A DNA stretch of 20,165 nt from Fen-1258 sp964441505. Its GTDB lineage: Bacteria > Bacteroidota > Ignavibacteria > Ignavibacteriales > Melioribacteraceae. The notes beneath the pieces are model-generated. The model saw only the letters and a list, made by a program, of their open reading frames with translations, ran no database searches and was not told where the DNA came from. Positions 7,440 through 15,170 of this stretch are shown one piece after another. A program made the translations under genes and the position numbers. The stretch covers positions 1 to 20,165 of the forward strand of contig CAYTUV010000055.1 of assembly GCA_964441505.1 (NCBI GenBank). Reading direction: 5' to 3'. Position 1 is the first letter of the stretch; each line of letters starts with the position of its first letter.

Positions 7440-9857
7440 TTAGATCGAAAGACGAGTTGATAAACCGATAATAGAATTAGTTGAGGCTCCCGGAATTCTA
7501 TAAATTCGAGCCTGGAACATCACATTCAAATTCATAAGTACATTGTAATCAGCAGTTAGTTCAACCGTCTGCCGCTGAAAATCTCCGAAACTAGGACTTA
7601 GTGTTGCAGAGATTAGCAGTTTATTCTCCAGCATTTTGTATCTTCCTCCGAGCGTAACCGTTGTATAATTAAACGGAATACGTGCAATTGAACTGGAACT
7701 GATCACCAGACCGAAAATGGAATTCAACTGCGGAGTCCAATAACTATTAAGAGTTAATGAGGCGGAATTAAACTTTGAATCAGAATGTGAAATACTGTTG
7801 TCTGTTCTGCTTGATGTATTGAATGAGAAAGTAGTTGTATGTTTTATCAAATAATCAAAATCATATGAAAGTTGAATTAAAAATCTGTTGGTAATATCAT
7901 CCACTGCGTTAAGTGCTGTTCGATTTTTTGTGGAATCTTTGAGTGATAACCCGTTATTATTTTCATAACGGTTAACACCGATAGTGATGTTCGGAAAATT
8001 CATTCTCGGGAAAAAAGAAACTGACGCGCTCAATGTTTTAAAAGTAGTTGTTGCCGGCTTTGTCTTTTGAAGGTTGTCCGTCAAGTTTTCGAAACCGAAT
8101 GAGACAAATAATTTATTGTCGATCATCCGGAACCTGTCTACAACATTAATTCCCTTAACATCTGTACGTAAAAATGATTGACCAAATGATTGATACTCAT
8201 TCCCACGATATATATAAGAGGCTTTCAGATTGTTATCAAAATAATTCAATGAGAGAGCCGCCTCGGCAGCAAGTGAAGAAAATTCCTGCGGATTCCATGG
8301 ACCTAAATTCTGGTTTACTGTAATAAACTTACCAATTATATCGCGTATATCTTTAACGGTTTTGGGATCAACATCATATGTACTGTTTGGTCCAAAGACA
8401 GAATCAATCTGTGCGTCAGTTAAGTTTCCCGGTGCGATATCCTTATTTAGAATACTTACAGCTGCCTGAGAAGTAAACAAAATATTTTGATTATCAAACC
8501 CAAACATCAGGTCGGAACCAACCGTAATATTTTCCTGCGGACGGGCACCAAGTTGAATCGAATTCTTGTCATCTTTTGAGTGCAGATAACTAAATCCAAG
8601 TTGAAAATTTTCTCCACTCCCGAATGATGGGCGTACTGAAACTATTTCTCTTTTGAAAGATCCAAGATCAACTTTTGCATAAGGCGCACCATATTTCACC
8701 GGATCAACTTTAATTATATCTGTTCCTAATGGAACATTGTTTGCCGTGTACTTTTGTATTACCGATCCCTCAACTTCACGAACAGTCTGACCATATGCAG
8801 CCTGCAAATTGAAAAATCCGAGATTTATGGCTCCAGATACTCCGCGAATTCTTTTTCCATCCATGATTAAATTCGGGAAACGCGGGTATGAATCTCCGAC
8901 TTTTAACTGAAACCAGTCACCGCCCTGTATCGAGGCTGAATATCTATTGTATGGCTGAGACGTACTTTTTTCTTCGGAGGTTAAATATGCGTATCCATTA
9001 AAATTCCATTGACTATAAGATGCATTCAGATCGGCGGATGCATTGTTATACCATGTTGAAACGGAGTTAAAATTTTCACCGCGCGCTTCTCCCCTAATAT
9101 TCCCGTAATATTTAAAGCGGGAACTTACGGCCATTGCAACCTGAGAAGTAACGGTCTGAAAACTCTTTGAAATGGTATGATATAAATTTCCGGACTTATC
9201 ATAGACATCAACTTTCAGCAGTTTTGAACCAACATCCACTTTACCCGCAAGGTTTTCTCCGCTAAATATTATAAGATCACCGGCAATTAAAGCATCGGAA
9301 GATATATCCTGGTCGTTCAGAAAGATTTTAGTTTTGTTTATGTCTATATCCTCGGGTGCTTTAATAAAAGAGACAGAGATTAATAGTTCTTCATCTGACA
9401 ACAATTCTCCATCGGTGGGACTAATTATAATAATTTCCTTATCCTTCTGAGAAAATGCAGATACACTTATTTGAAGAGGAGCGACACCTTTTTCAACATC
9501 TAAAGGATAAGTTTGTGTAGAACCGTCACGCATGGAGATGGACAGATAATATTCCAGATAAGGTGGCAAAACAGCATCTGCAGGAATTGTAACAGAAGCA
9601 GTATTACCGGCAACAAGCATTTCGACTTTCTTGAATTCGGTTTCCCCGAACGGTCTGTATACAAGATTGAAATTAGAAATATTTTCTGCCGTAAATAAAT
9701 CAGCAGAAATAGATAGAGGCATTTTCTCTTTTGCGCTTCCTACACGAACAGAAGATACAATATTGCTTACCTGTCCGAAGGATTCACCAATCAAAATAAA
9801 TGATAAGAGAAAAATACCAAGCACGCTCTTAATATTGTTAAGTTTTTGTTCCCTCAT
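7440..9857 (-). CDS. Large predicted outer-membrane beta-barrel protein with N-terminal Ig-like regions
   Basis: I start at ATG 9857 (805 residues) because AGAGGA sits just upstream and the signal peptide MREQKLNNIKSVLGIFLLSF...FGQ then begins at residue 1. A GTG at 9905 would add 16 charged residues before it. Residues of about 30-250 are beta-rich with Ig/fibronectin-like character (YRPFGETEFKK, SPTDGELLSDEELLISVSF). From about 260 to the end the sequence has repeated amphipathic strands rich in aromatic, Asn and Ser residues, typical of an outer-membrane barrel. No TonB plug or box is evident. It lies between a FecR-domain gene and a CHASE2 cyclase gene and may be the outer-membrane part of that pathway. 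Family not recognised. Confidence 0.72.
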   Translation of the reverse strand: MREQKLNNIKSVLGIFLLSFILIGESFGQVSNIVSSVRVGSAKEKMPLSISADLFTAENISNFNLVYRPFGETEFKKVEMLVAGNTASVTIPADAVLPPYLEYYLSISMRDGSTQTYPLDVEKGVAPLQISVSAFSQKDKEIIIISPTDGELLSDEELLISVSFIKAPEDIDINKTKIFLNDQDISSDALIAGDLIIFSGENLAGKVDVGSKLLKVDVYDKSGNLYHTISKSFQTVTSQVAMAVSSRFKYYGNIRGEARGENFNSVSTWYNNASADLNASYSQWNFNGYAYLTSEEKSTSQPYNRYSASIQGGDWFQLKVGDSYPRFPNLIMDGKRIRGVSGAINLGFFNLQAAYGQTVREVEGSVIQKYTANNVPLGTDIIKVDPVKYGAPYAKVDLGSFKREIVSVRPSFGSGENFQLGFSYLHSKDDKNSIQLGARPQENITVGSDLMFGFDNQNILFTSQAAVSILNKDIAPGNLTDAQIDSVFGPNSTYDVDPKTVKDIRDIIGKFITVNQNLGPWNPQEFSSLAAEAALSLNYFDNNLKASYIYRGNEYQSFGQSFLRTDVKGINVVDRFRMIDNKLFVSFGFENLTDNLQKTKPATTTFKTLSASVSFFPRMNFPNITIGVNRYENNNGLSLKDSTKNRTALNAVDDITNRFLIQLSYDFDYLIKHTTTFSFNTSSRTDNSISHSDSKFNSASLTLNSYWTPQLNSIFGLVISSSSIARIPFNYTTVTLGGRYKMLENKLLISATLSPSFGDFQRQTVELTADYNVLMNLNVMFQARIYRIPGASTNSIIGLSTRLSI

Positions 9858-9865
9858 ATTATTCC

Positions 9866-9904
9866 TCTCCCGAAGAGATGGACCCCATTTTTTAAAGGGA
9901 TCCA
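9866..9904 (-). promoter_or_regulatory. Two adjacent hairpins in the leader of the beta-barrel gene
   Basis: In the minus-strand RNA, TGGATCCC (9904-9897) pairs with GGGGTCCA (9886-9879), including one G-U pair. Directly after it TCTC-TTCGG-GAGA (9878-9866) forms a small hairpin with a UUCG-like loop that overlaps the Shine-Dalgarno region GGAGAGGA of the gene starting at 9857. This 64-nt gap is the only sizeable one inside the operon. The structure could set the ratio of FecR protein to barrel protein; that is inference. Confidence 0.35.
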
Positions 9905-9921
9905 CTGTTAGAAATTTTTAT

Positions 9922-10623
9922 TTATTTATTTTCATCAGAAAAATACTCAATCATTATTTCTTCTCCGGTACTTGTCTTAATCCTCACTTTCTTTGTAGTA
10001 AGAGATGTAGCTTTGCTCATTTTATTTTTATCATCTTCGGTAGAAGGAGTAACTGTGGCATTCCCTTCCAGATCGAATACAGCGGTATTGCCAGCCGTTA
10101 GAGTTACTTTCTTACCTGTTTTTGTCTGTAGTTCTACCGATCCAGATTTCAGAATCATAATTGATTCGCCATTCTCCGCAACTTCAAATACTCCCTCTGT
10201 CCCGCGTATAGACGCGACTGCCGTTGGAGTTGTGAATTTAAATTCTTCATCCTCTTGTTTATTCACATCAAAACCAACAGTCCCTTTATCTATGAGGGTG
10301 TTTTTATTCATTCTCTTATTAGCAAATTCGCCATACACTTTCAAAACTGAATTAGGCTGAACCTTCAATAGTCCCGAACCATCTGTAAATAAAACCAGAG
10401 CAAATGAATTAGTAGCAGTCCTAACTTCTCCTCCATTATTTAAAGGCAGACCTGTTCTGGCAATCTCCCAGTCACTTTCCGCATTTTTCCTAAAATCAAC
10501 ATTCTTAATTATTTTTTTTACCAACGCAACAGGTGTATCTCCAGATTTAGCAGAATTTTTATCGGATGCAAATCCGAATAACAGCGGAAGAATAAAAACT
10601 ATCATTAAACTTTTCGCTTTCAT
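9922..10623 (-). CDS. Periplasmic FecR-domain protein
   Basis: I start at ATG 10623 (233 residues, MKAKSLMIVF), which has GAGGG 9 nt upstream; the ATG at 10632 would overlap that SD. A signal peptide or N-terminal anchor spans about 1-20. The FecR domain covers about 60-170 and contains the hallmark TPTAVASIRGTEG (132-144) and VELQTKTGKKVTLTAGNTAV. Unlike the classical FecR iron-signalling anti-sigma factor there is no cytoplasmic N-terminal domain and no sigma factor nearby, so it is the free periplasmic type. It lies 14 nt after the upstream Ig-like gene and 64 nt before the barrel gene. Its grouping with a CHASE2 cyclase suggests it helps present an envelope signal to the CHASE2 domain; that is inference. 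Confidence 0.85.
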   Translation of the reverse strand: MKAKSLMIVFILPLLFGFASDKNSAKSGDTPVALVKKIIKNVDFRKNAESDWEIARTGLPLNNGGEVRTATNSFALVLFTDGSGLLKVQPNSVLKVYGEFANKRMNKNTLIDKGTVGFDVNKQEDEEFKFTTPTAVASIRGTEGVFEVAENGESIMILKSGSVELQTKTGKKVTLTAGNTAVFDLEGNATVTPSTEDDKNKMSKATSLTTKKVRIKTSTGEEIMIEYFSDENK

Positions 10624-10637
10624 TTTTAGCATCCCTC

Positions 10638-11714
10638 TTATTTTTGTAAAAAATTAACTGAAATGATCGATTCCATGTGGGCTTCCCAGAAAGAAAGAAT
10701 ATTTAAGAAATCCGCCTGGCTGATTGTTGCACCCTGGTCATCTGTAATCTGTTCAACTTTAATTTGTCCGTTTATCAGTTTGTTAACAAAGTCACGGGGC
10801 ACTTCTGAACGAGATGTTAGAAAATTGCCAAGACGGACATCATCCGGATTAATAACTGAAGCAGATCCGCCTCCCGATGCATTAAGACGGAAAGTTACTG
10901 GGGTGCTGCGAAGAGGAGTGTCCCCACCGGGACCTGTGACAAATGCGGTAACGGCAAGTGCAATTCGTTGCCCGCCAACCCATTGACGATCCAGGATCGT
11001 ACTCAGATTGATAGATTCAACTTTTCCAACATCCTTATCATTAATTAATGGGCTTCCAGAATTTAATGCCTCTTCCGCGCTTTGTGATTCATTCTGCAAT
11101 GCGTTTGCTCTAACCGTATAATAAGCCGCTCCTGGCACAGGTGTCCAAAGAGCCTGAACATTTCCGACATCAAAAAAACTGTTTTCCTGAGGGGTAAGAA
11201 TAGAAATTGTGGGGGCAGGATTAAGAAATGAAATTGTCTGTTCATCCTCAGAAAGTTTATTACTTAATTCATCAAAGAGATAAAGCCGAATCTTATAGTT
11301 ACCGGTCGGTTTTCCCTTCTTGACTATTTCTTCAGCAATATCTTTGTTGGCATTTACGTCACCAATCCTGATATCGGAATTCCCTAATTCATCATTAAAA
11401 AAAGTTCTCCTTCCACCTGAAATAGCAAATGGCTCTGTAACAAAATTTTCAACAATTGGAACATAACCTGATTGATCATCTTTCTTCCAAGAGACACTTC
11501 CACCAACAATTATTCTTCTACCGGGTGGTGATGTAACAATATCTACTTGAAATATTCTTGGGACTCCGGAAAGATCATTTGTAAATGTGAATGCTGCGAA
11601 ATCTATCGTATTTAAACCGGGTAAGATTGTGAGACTGATAGAATTTTGAGCCCTCAACGTTAGAGGTAAAATCAAAAACATACCAAGAAGAACGATACTT
11701 CTGATACTCTTCAT
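10638..11714 (-). CDS. Secreted protein with Ig/fibronectin-like domain, first gene of the FecR-CHASE2 operon
   Basis: The start is ATG 11714 (358 residues), with TGGAGAA upstream; the longer reading begins at a TTG inside that SD. A signal peptide covers about 1-23 (ending LPLTLRAQ). The first part (about 25-170) is beta-rich with no family I can name. From about 170 the sequence PTISILTPQENSFFDVG...ALWTPVPGAAYYTVRA resembles the fibronectin-like modules seen in Bacteroidota cell-surface proteins. The C-terminal part (about 295-358) is helical, with NPDDVRLGNFLTSRSEVP. No membrane anchor or type IX sorting signal is visible, so it is probably periplasmic. It is followed within 14 nt by the FecR gene and is likely co-transcribed with it. 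Confidence 0.75.
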   Translation of the reverse strand: MKSIRSIVLLGMFLILPLTLRAQNSISLTILPGLNTIDFAAFTFTNDLSGVPRIFQVDIVTSPPGRRIIVGGSVSWKKDDQSGYVPIVENFVTEPFAISGGRRTFFNDELGNSDIRIGDVNANKDIAEEIVKKGKPTGNYKIRLYLFDELSNKLSEDEQTISFLNPAPTISILTPQENSFFDVGNVQALWTPVPGAAYYTVRANALQNESQSAEEALNSGSPLINDKDVGKVESINLSTILDRQWVGGQRIALAVTAFVTGPGGDTPLRSTPVTFRLNASGGGSASVINPDDVRLGNFLTSRSEVPRDFVNKLINGQIKVEQITDDQGATISQADFLNILSFWEAHMESIISVNFLQK

Positions 11715-11764
11715 AATTTTCTCCAAGTGATTTGGATGGGATACAACATATATGGATTACTTGT

Positions 11765-11797
11765 AATAAAGTAGCTATTTCTTTTATCTAACTCAAG
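11765..11797 (-). promoter_or_regulatory. Candidate Bacteroidota-type promoter for the FecR-CHASE2 operon
   Basis: On the minus strand, about 50-85 nt before ATG 11714, TTG is followed after 20 nt by TACTTTAT. This is close to the Bacteroidota consensus TTTG-N19..21-TAnnTTTG, but the last base of the -7 box does not match. Weak evidence, from spacing and position only. Confidence 0.25.
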
Positions 11798-11839
11798 AAA
11801 TGATTTCGAAGGGAATTTAATTTGTGATCTGGTTCAAAA

Positions 11840-11948
11840 AAGGCTGTCTCGGAAATAATTACTCAAATAAATAATCAGCGAGAATCGGCTTAATCTGTTT
11901 CATCCGTGTGCTATTTTATTATCGAGCATTACTTTTGAGACGGCCTCT
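11840..11948. repeat. MITE-like element with imperfect terminal inverted repeats
   Basis: The left end AAGGCTGTCTCGGAAATAAT (11840-11859) matches the reverse complement of the right end (11929-11948) at about 15 of 20 positions, sharing GG-C-GTCTC. The roughly 109-bp element has no ORF. GGCTGTCTC-type ends occur on some insertion sequences, so this may be a non-autonomous derivative. It carries inside it a second repeat, ATCAGCG...ATCCGTGTGCTATTT (11874-11917), also found at 17913-17937. It lies just after the stop of the DUF3467 gene and could act as a terminator. Confidence 0.45.
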
Positions 11949-11954
11949 TCAAGG

Positions 11955-12281
11955 CTAGTTAACTTTTTCATTTTTATCGCCGCTGATAAAACCAAATTGG
12001 GGAGACGGCTGGTTATCAATTTTGATTTCACCGAAGCGGGATTCGAATTTATCAAGATTATCCTTTAATGCGCGCATAAGCATTTTTGCGTGCTGGGGAG
12101 TTGTGATAATACGTGACAGTACCCGCGCTTTAGGAACGCCCGGAACTACGCGTGTAAAATCAATTACAAACTCTGCCGGAGAATGAGTAATTATGGCTAG
12201 ATTAGAATAGATACCCTCTGCTTCCTTTTCACCAAGTTCGATATTTATCTGCTGTGCATTTTGATCGTTATTCTGATTCAT
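11955..12281 (-). CDS. DUF3467-family small protein
   Basis: About 108 residues from ATG 12281 (ATG 12284 is equally possible; AAGGTG lies just upstream). Longer readings from 12347 are rejected because that stretch contains the intrinsic terminator at 12303-12337. After a Gln/Asn-rich N-terminus (about 1-14) the conserved DUF3467 core runs from INIELGEKEAEGIYSNLA through FVIDFTRVVPGVPKARVLSRIITTP to the HAKMLMRALKDNLDKFE helix. No signal peptide or membrane segment, so it is cytosolic. The family has no firmly established function that I know of. The gene stands alone between a terminator and a repeat element. Confidence 0.85.
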   Translation of the reverse strand: MNQNNDQNAQQINIELGEKEAEGIYSNLAIITHSPAEFVIDFTRVVPGVPKARVLSRIITTPQHAKMLMRALKDNLDKFESRFGEIKIDNQPSPQFGFISGDKNEKVN

Positions 12282-12302
12282 CATATCACCTTTATTGTTC
12301 AT

Positions 12303-12337
12303 AAAAAACCCACAATCCTTTAATGAAGGATTATGGG
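12303..12337 (-). terminator. Intrinsic terminator of the TPR gene
   Basis: In the minus-strand RNA, CCCATAATCCTT pairs with AAGGATTGTGGG as 12 bp with one U-G pair and a 5-nt loop (12337-12309), followed immediately by TTTTTT (12308-12303). It sits 23 nt past the stop at 12360. It also shows that the DUF3467 gene starts downstream of it, with its own promoter or by readthrough. Confidence 0.85.
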
Positions 12338-12359
12338 TTAAAATCAAATATACCCTGTA

Positions 12360-13520
12360 TTACTTGAATTGTTCAGCTTTTTTGAATGCTTCTTCTGCCT
12401 TATCCTTCATACCAAGATTAGCATAAACCTGACCGAGGCTTAACCATACTTTTGATTCACCCGGTTTGACTTCCAGATATTTTAGAAGGTATGGAATTGT
12501 CGCTTTGAATTTATCCAAATATGATTTATCGCCGCTTTCTTTTTTAACAGCAACTTCTCTCAAATCATTACCCCAGAGGATGTACGCCGCCGCTAAATTA
12601 TAATTAGCATCTAAATTATTTGCATCGACCTCAGTAACTTTTGTTAATACCTGAGTTGCCTCATCATATTTTTTGGATTTCAATAAGACAACACCATAAG
12701 CGTATTTCAGCTGATTATTATCAGGATTTTTTTGGGATAGAGTTTTAAATGATTCCAACGCAATATCTAACTTATTTGAGGAGTAATATGCATTTCCAAG
12801 CTGAAGAAGAATTTCAGCATCGGCCGGATATTTTACTCTTCCTTTTTCCAAAACTGTAATTGCTTTATTATACCATTCGATGGCTGTTGTGCTGTCTGAT
12901 ACTTTTTTAGTTGCGTAATACGTGTCCATTAAATCAGATCCTTTCAATAAAAAGATCTGACCTAATCGAGCAAATGAGAAAGATGGTTTACCCATGGATA
13001 CTAATTTTTCCAATACAGGAATTGATTCATCTGTTTTGCCCATATTCAGATAAGCAGCGGCAATATTTTCGTAACCAATTGATGAGTCTGGTTCACATGC
13101 AATTGAATTGTTAAACTGATCGACAGCTTTCTCGAAAAATACTTTCATGCTGTCCGGTGCAGTTGTCTTAACAGCGCTATTGAAAAAACCGACACCTTTG
13201 TTAAAACTTGTCTGCCACGTGTATTTTTTATAGTCAACAATTTGTGGTTCAAATTTCTTGCTGATAGATAAAGAATTATCAAAGGCTTTTAACATTTCGG
13301 GAATGTTTCCCTGTTCGCTGTAGATACCACCTAATAAGAACCATCCTTCATCACTCTTTGGATTCTTTTCAACTTCTTTTAGAAGTGTTTCTTTAGCTTT
13401 GTCATATTGTTTTTGATTAAGATACATCTTTGCGCCGGTTAATTCGGCAGATGCGCACTCGAATGCTGTAAAACCTAAAACCATACTTAAAATGCTCAAA
13501 CTAATAAGTACTTTTTTCAT
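12360..13520 (-). CDS. Exported tetratricopeptide-repeat protein
   Basis: A 386-residue protein starting at ATG 13520 with AGGAGA 5 nt upstream. An N-terminal hydrophobic segment (about 1-20) ends in AFECASAE. The Cys22 context (AFE-C) is a poor lipobox, so cleavage after ASA by signal peptidase I is equally likely. About seven to nine TPR units cover roughly 25-386, for example KMYLNQKQYDKAKETL, EGWFLLGGIYSEQGN, IGYENIAAAYLNMGK, ILLQLGNAYYSSNKLDIALESF and KVWLSLGQVYANLGMKDKAEEAF. TPR arrays serve as protein-binding scaffolds; no partner can be named from the sequence. It is divergently transcribed from the adenosine-deaminase-family gene and ends at a strong terminator, so it is monocistronic. 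Confidence 0.88.
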   Translation of the reverse strand: MKKVLISLSILSMVLGFTAFECASAELTGAKMYLNQKQYDKAKETLLKEVEKNPKSDEGWFLLGGIYSEQGNIPEMLKAFDNSLSISKKFEPQIVDYKKYTWQTSFNKGVGFFNSAVKTTAPDSMKVFFEKAVDQFNNSIACEPDSSIGYENIAAAYLNMGKTDESIPVLEKLVSMGKPSFSFARLGQIFLLKGSDLMDTYYATKKVSDSTTAIEWYNKAITVLEKGRVKYPADAEILLQLGNAYYSSNKLDIALESFKTLSQKNPDNNQLKYAYGVVLLKSKKYDEATQVLTKVTEVDANNLDANYNLAAAYILWGNDLREVAVKKESGDKSYLDKFKATIPYLLKYLEVKPGESKVWLSLGQVYANLGMKDKAEEAFKKAEQFK

Positions 13521-13562
13521 TGATTCTCCTATTAATTAAATAAAATCTCATTTGTTTTGTAT

Positions 13563-13594
13563 GAAAAATAACCATTTTAAGAATCCGAAGTCAA
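13563..13594 (-). promoter_or_regulatory. Candidate promoter of the TPR gene
   Basis: On the minus strand TTG (13594-13592) is followed after 21 nt by TATTTTTC (13570-13563), one base off the Bacteroidota -7 box TAnnTTTG. It lies about 43 nt before ATG 13520. Pattern evidence only. Confidence 0.3.
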
Positions 13595-13651
13595 GCCGAA
13601 TATGGATGTCCTAGATTAAAAGCGATTATTTTTGACTAAAAATTACATTAA

Positions 13652-13682
13652 TTGATTTTCGGAACACAAAAGGATAATTTTG
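13652..13682 (+). promoter_or_regulatory. Candidate promoter of the ADA-hutU-serA operon
   Basis: TTG at 13652-13654 and TAATTTTG at 13675-13682, a perfect TAnnTTTG, are separated by 20 nt, fitting the Bacteroidota promoter pattern. The implied leader before ATG 13700 is very short, which argues somewhat against it. Confidence 0.3.
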
Positions 13683-13699
13683 AAATAAAGGAAAATAAA

Positions 13700-14788
13700 A
13701 TGAAGACAGAAGAAATCATCCGCGGAGTACCAAAAGTTTTATTACATGATCATCTCGACGGCGGTCTTAGAACTCAGACAATAATAGATCTTGCCAAAGA
13801 ATTAAAATACAGCAAACTACCTACATCGGATCCGGGAGAACTTGGCGAATGGTTTTATCGTGGAGCGAACAAAGGAAATTTGGTTGAGTATCTTCAAGGT
13901 TTTGAACATACTTGCGCTGTGATGCAAACCAAAGAAGGGTTGACACGTATTGCTTATGAAATGATGGAAGATATGTATAAAGATAATGTCTGCTATGTCG
14001 AAACTCGTTTTTCCCCTGTCTTTCATACGGAAAAAGGACTTTGGTATGAAGACATTATTACATCGGTTTTAGAAGGACTTGAAAAAGGTAAGAAAGAATT
14101 TGGTGTCGGTTACGGATTGATTTTATGCGGTATGCGTAACATGAAAAATTCTTTAGAGATTGCAGAACTCGCGGTTAATTTTAGAAGAAATGGTGTTGTT
14201 GGTTTTGATCTCGCCGGCGAAGAAGGTGGTTACCCGCCGAAAAAACATATAGAAGCATTCCAATTCATCAAACGGGAAAATTTCAACATCACTATTCACG
14301 CCGGTGAGGCATTTGGTAAAGAATCTATCTGGCAGGCAATTCAAATTTGCGGTGCTCACCGTATTGGTCACGCAACCCGTTTAATTGAAGATATGATTTT
14401 CGATCCAGCAGGAAATGTGGTTGCCTTAGGACAGCTCGCTCAATATATACTTGACACCCGTCTTCCTCTTGAAATAAATTTATTGAGCAACGTTCACACC
14501 GGTGCAATTGATAAATTAGAAAATCACCCATTCATTAAGTTGTACAAAGAAAAATTCAGAGTATTCTTAAATACTGATGACCGTTTGATGAGCGATACTA
14601 CTCTTACTAAAGAATATGTTACCGCAAGCGAGATGTTCGGTCTTACACTCGACGATGTTGAGAAACTGAATATCAATGCTATGAAATCTTCCTTCATTCC
14701 ATACAAAGAAAGATTACCCTACATTTATAATATTATCAAACCCGGTTATCAAAAGATGCGGGAAAAATTACTTTCACTAAAAGTATAA
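13700..14788 (+). CDS. Adenosine deaminase-family hydrolase
   Basis: The start is ATG 13700 (362 residues), preceded by AAAGGA; the in-frame TTG at 13652 has no SD. Metal and catalytic motifs of the adenosine/AMP deaminase family are in order: HDHLDG (H16, H18), YVETRFSP (99-106), GFDLAGEEGGYP (168-179), HAGEA (H200, E203), RIGHATR (H224), SNVHTG (263-268) and NTDD (D293, D294). The protein is cytosolic, with a Zn-dependent 6-amino hydrolysis expected. Deviations from the textbook enzyme are RIGHA for RIGHG and TDDR for TDDP. Substrate could be adenosine or a related 6-aminopurine compound such as aminofutalosine. It is first in a four-gene operon with the 112-residue gene, urocanase and phosphoglycerate dehydrogenase. 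Confidence 0.88.
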   Translation: MKTEEIIRGVPKVLLHDHLDGGLRTQTIIDLAKELKYSKLPTSDPGELGEWFYRGANKGNLVEYLQGFEHTCAVMQTKEGLTRIAYEMMEDMYKDNVCYVETRFSPVFHTEKGLWYEDIITSVLEGLEKGKKEFGVGYGLILCGMRNMKNSLEIAELAVNFRRNGVVGFDLAGEEGGYPPKKHIEAFQFIKRENFNITIHAGEAFGKESIWQAIQICGAHRIGHATRLIEDMIFDPAGNVVALGQLAQYILDTRLPLEINLLSNVHTGAIDKLENHPFIKLYKEKFRVFLNTDDRLMSDTTLTKEYVTASEMFGLTLDDVEKLNINAMKSSFIPYKERLPYIYNIIKPGYQKMREKLLSLKV

Positions 14789-14813
14789 TCTGCTTATAAG
14801 GGCTAATTCTATT

Positions 14814-15152
14814 ATGGCTAAACCTCTATTCAAAAATTACATATATCAGCTGGATACGAACGAAAGAAAAATTCTTTCGACTTTCTGCAAAACTATGCTT
14901 AAACAAATGGCAACCGACGAACGGTTCGTTGGAGACATGAAATCATTCAATTCAATTCTCGATAAGCTGAATGAAGACAAGGATGAAATCAAGTTAACTA
15001 AAGATGAAAAAACTAAACTTGTTTTTCGTCTAAAAGAAAACGTTGACCATATGAAAAAGCAGGCAAGCAAAGGATTCTTTATAAAAAGATGGTTTTATAA
15101 ATCAGCATATAAACAGTACGACAATCTTTTGCAAAGCCATTTTATAGATTAA
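14814..15152 (+). CDS. Small Lys-rich protein of unknown function
   Basis: A 112-residue protein, not recognised. It is strongly charged and appears almost wholly helical (KNYIYQLDTNERKILSTFC near the start; DKLNEDKDEIKLTKDEKTKL around 49-68), with a basic aromatic end (GFFIKRWFYKSAYKQYDNLL). No signal peptide, membrane helix or cysteine pair is present. It lies 25 nt after the deaminase gene and 18 nt before urocanase, so it is part of the operon; the SD (AGGG) is about 12 nt from the ATG. Coding is supported by this tight packing and by codon use like its neighbours. Confidence 0.7.
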   Translation: MAKPLFKNYIYQLDTNERKILSTFCKTMLKQMATDERFVGDMKSFNSILDKLNEDKDEIKLTKDEKTKLVFRLKENVDHMKKQASKGFFIKRWFYKSAYKQYDNLLQSHFID

Positions 15153-15170
15153 TACGGAATAAATACTACT

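Noticed and set aside
9858..9905. GTG start extending the beta-barrel protein by 16 residues
   Set aside because: No SD upstream, a charged extension before the signal peptide, and it would cover a hairpin; ATG 9857 has a strong SD.
12282..12347. Longer N-terminus for the DUF3467 protein
   Set aside because: This stretch contains the intrinsic terminator of the TPR gene, and AAGGTG lies just before the internal ATG.
13652..13699. TTG start for the deaminase gene
   Set aside because: No SD; the internal ATG at 13700 has AAAGGA and gives the usual N-terminus just before HDHLDG.
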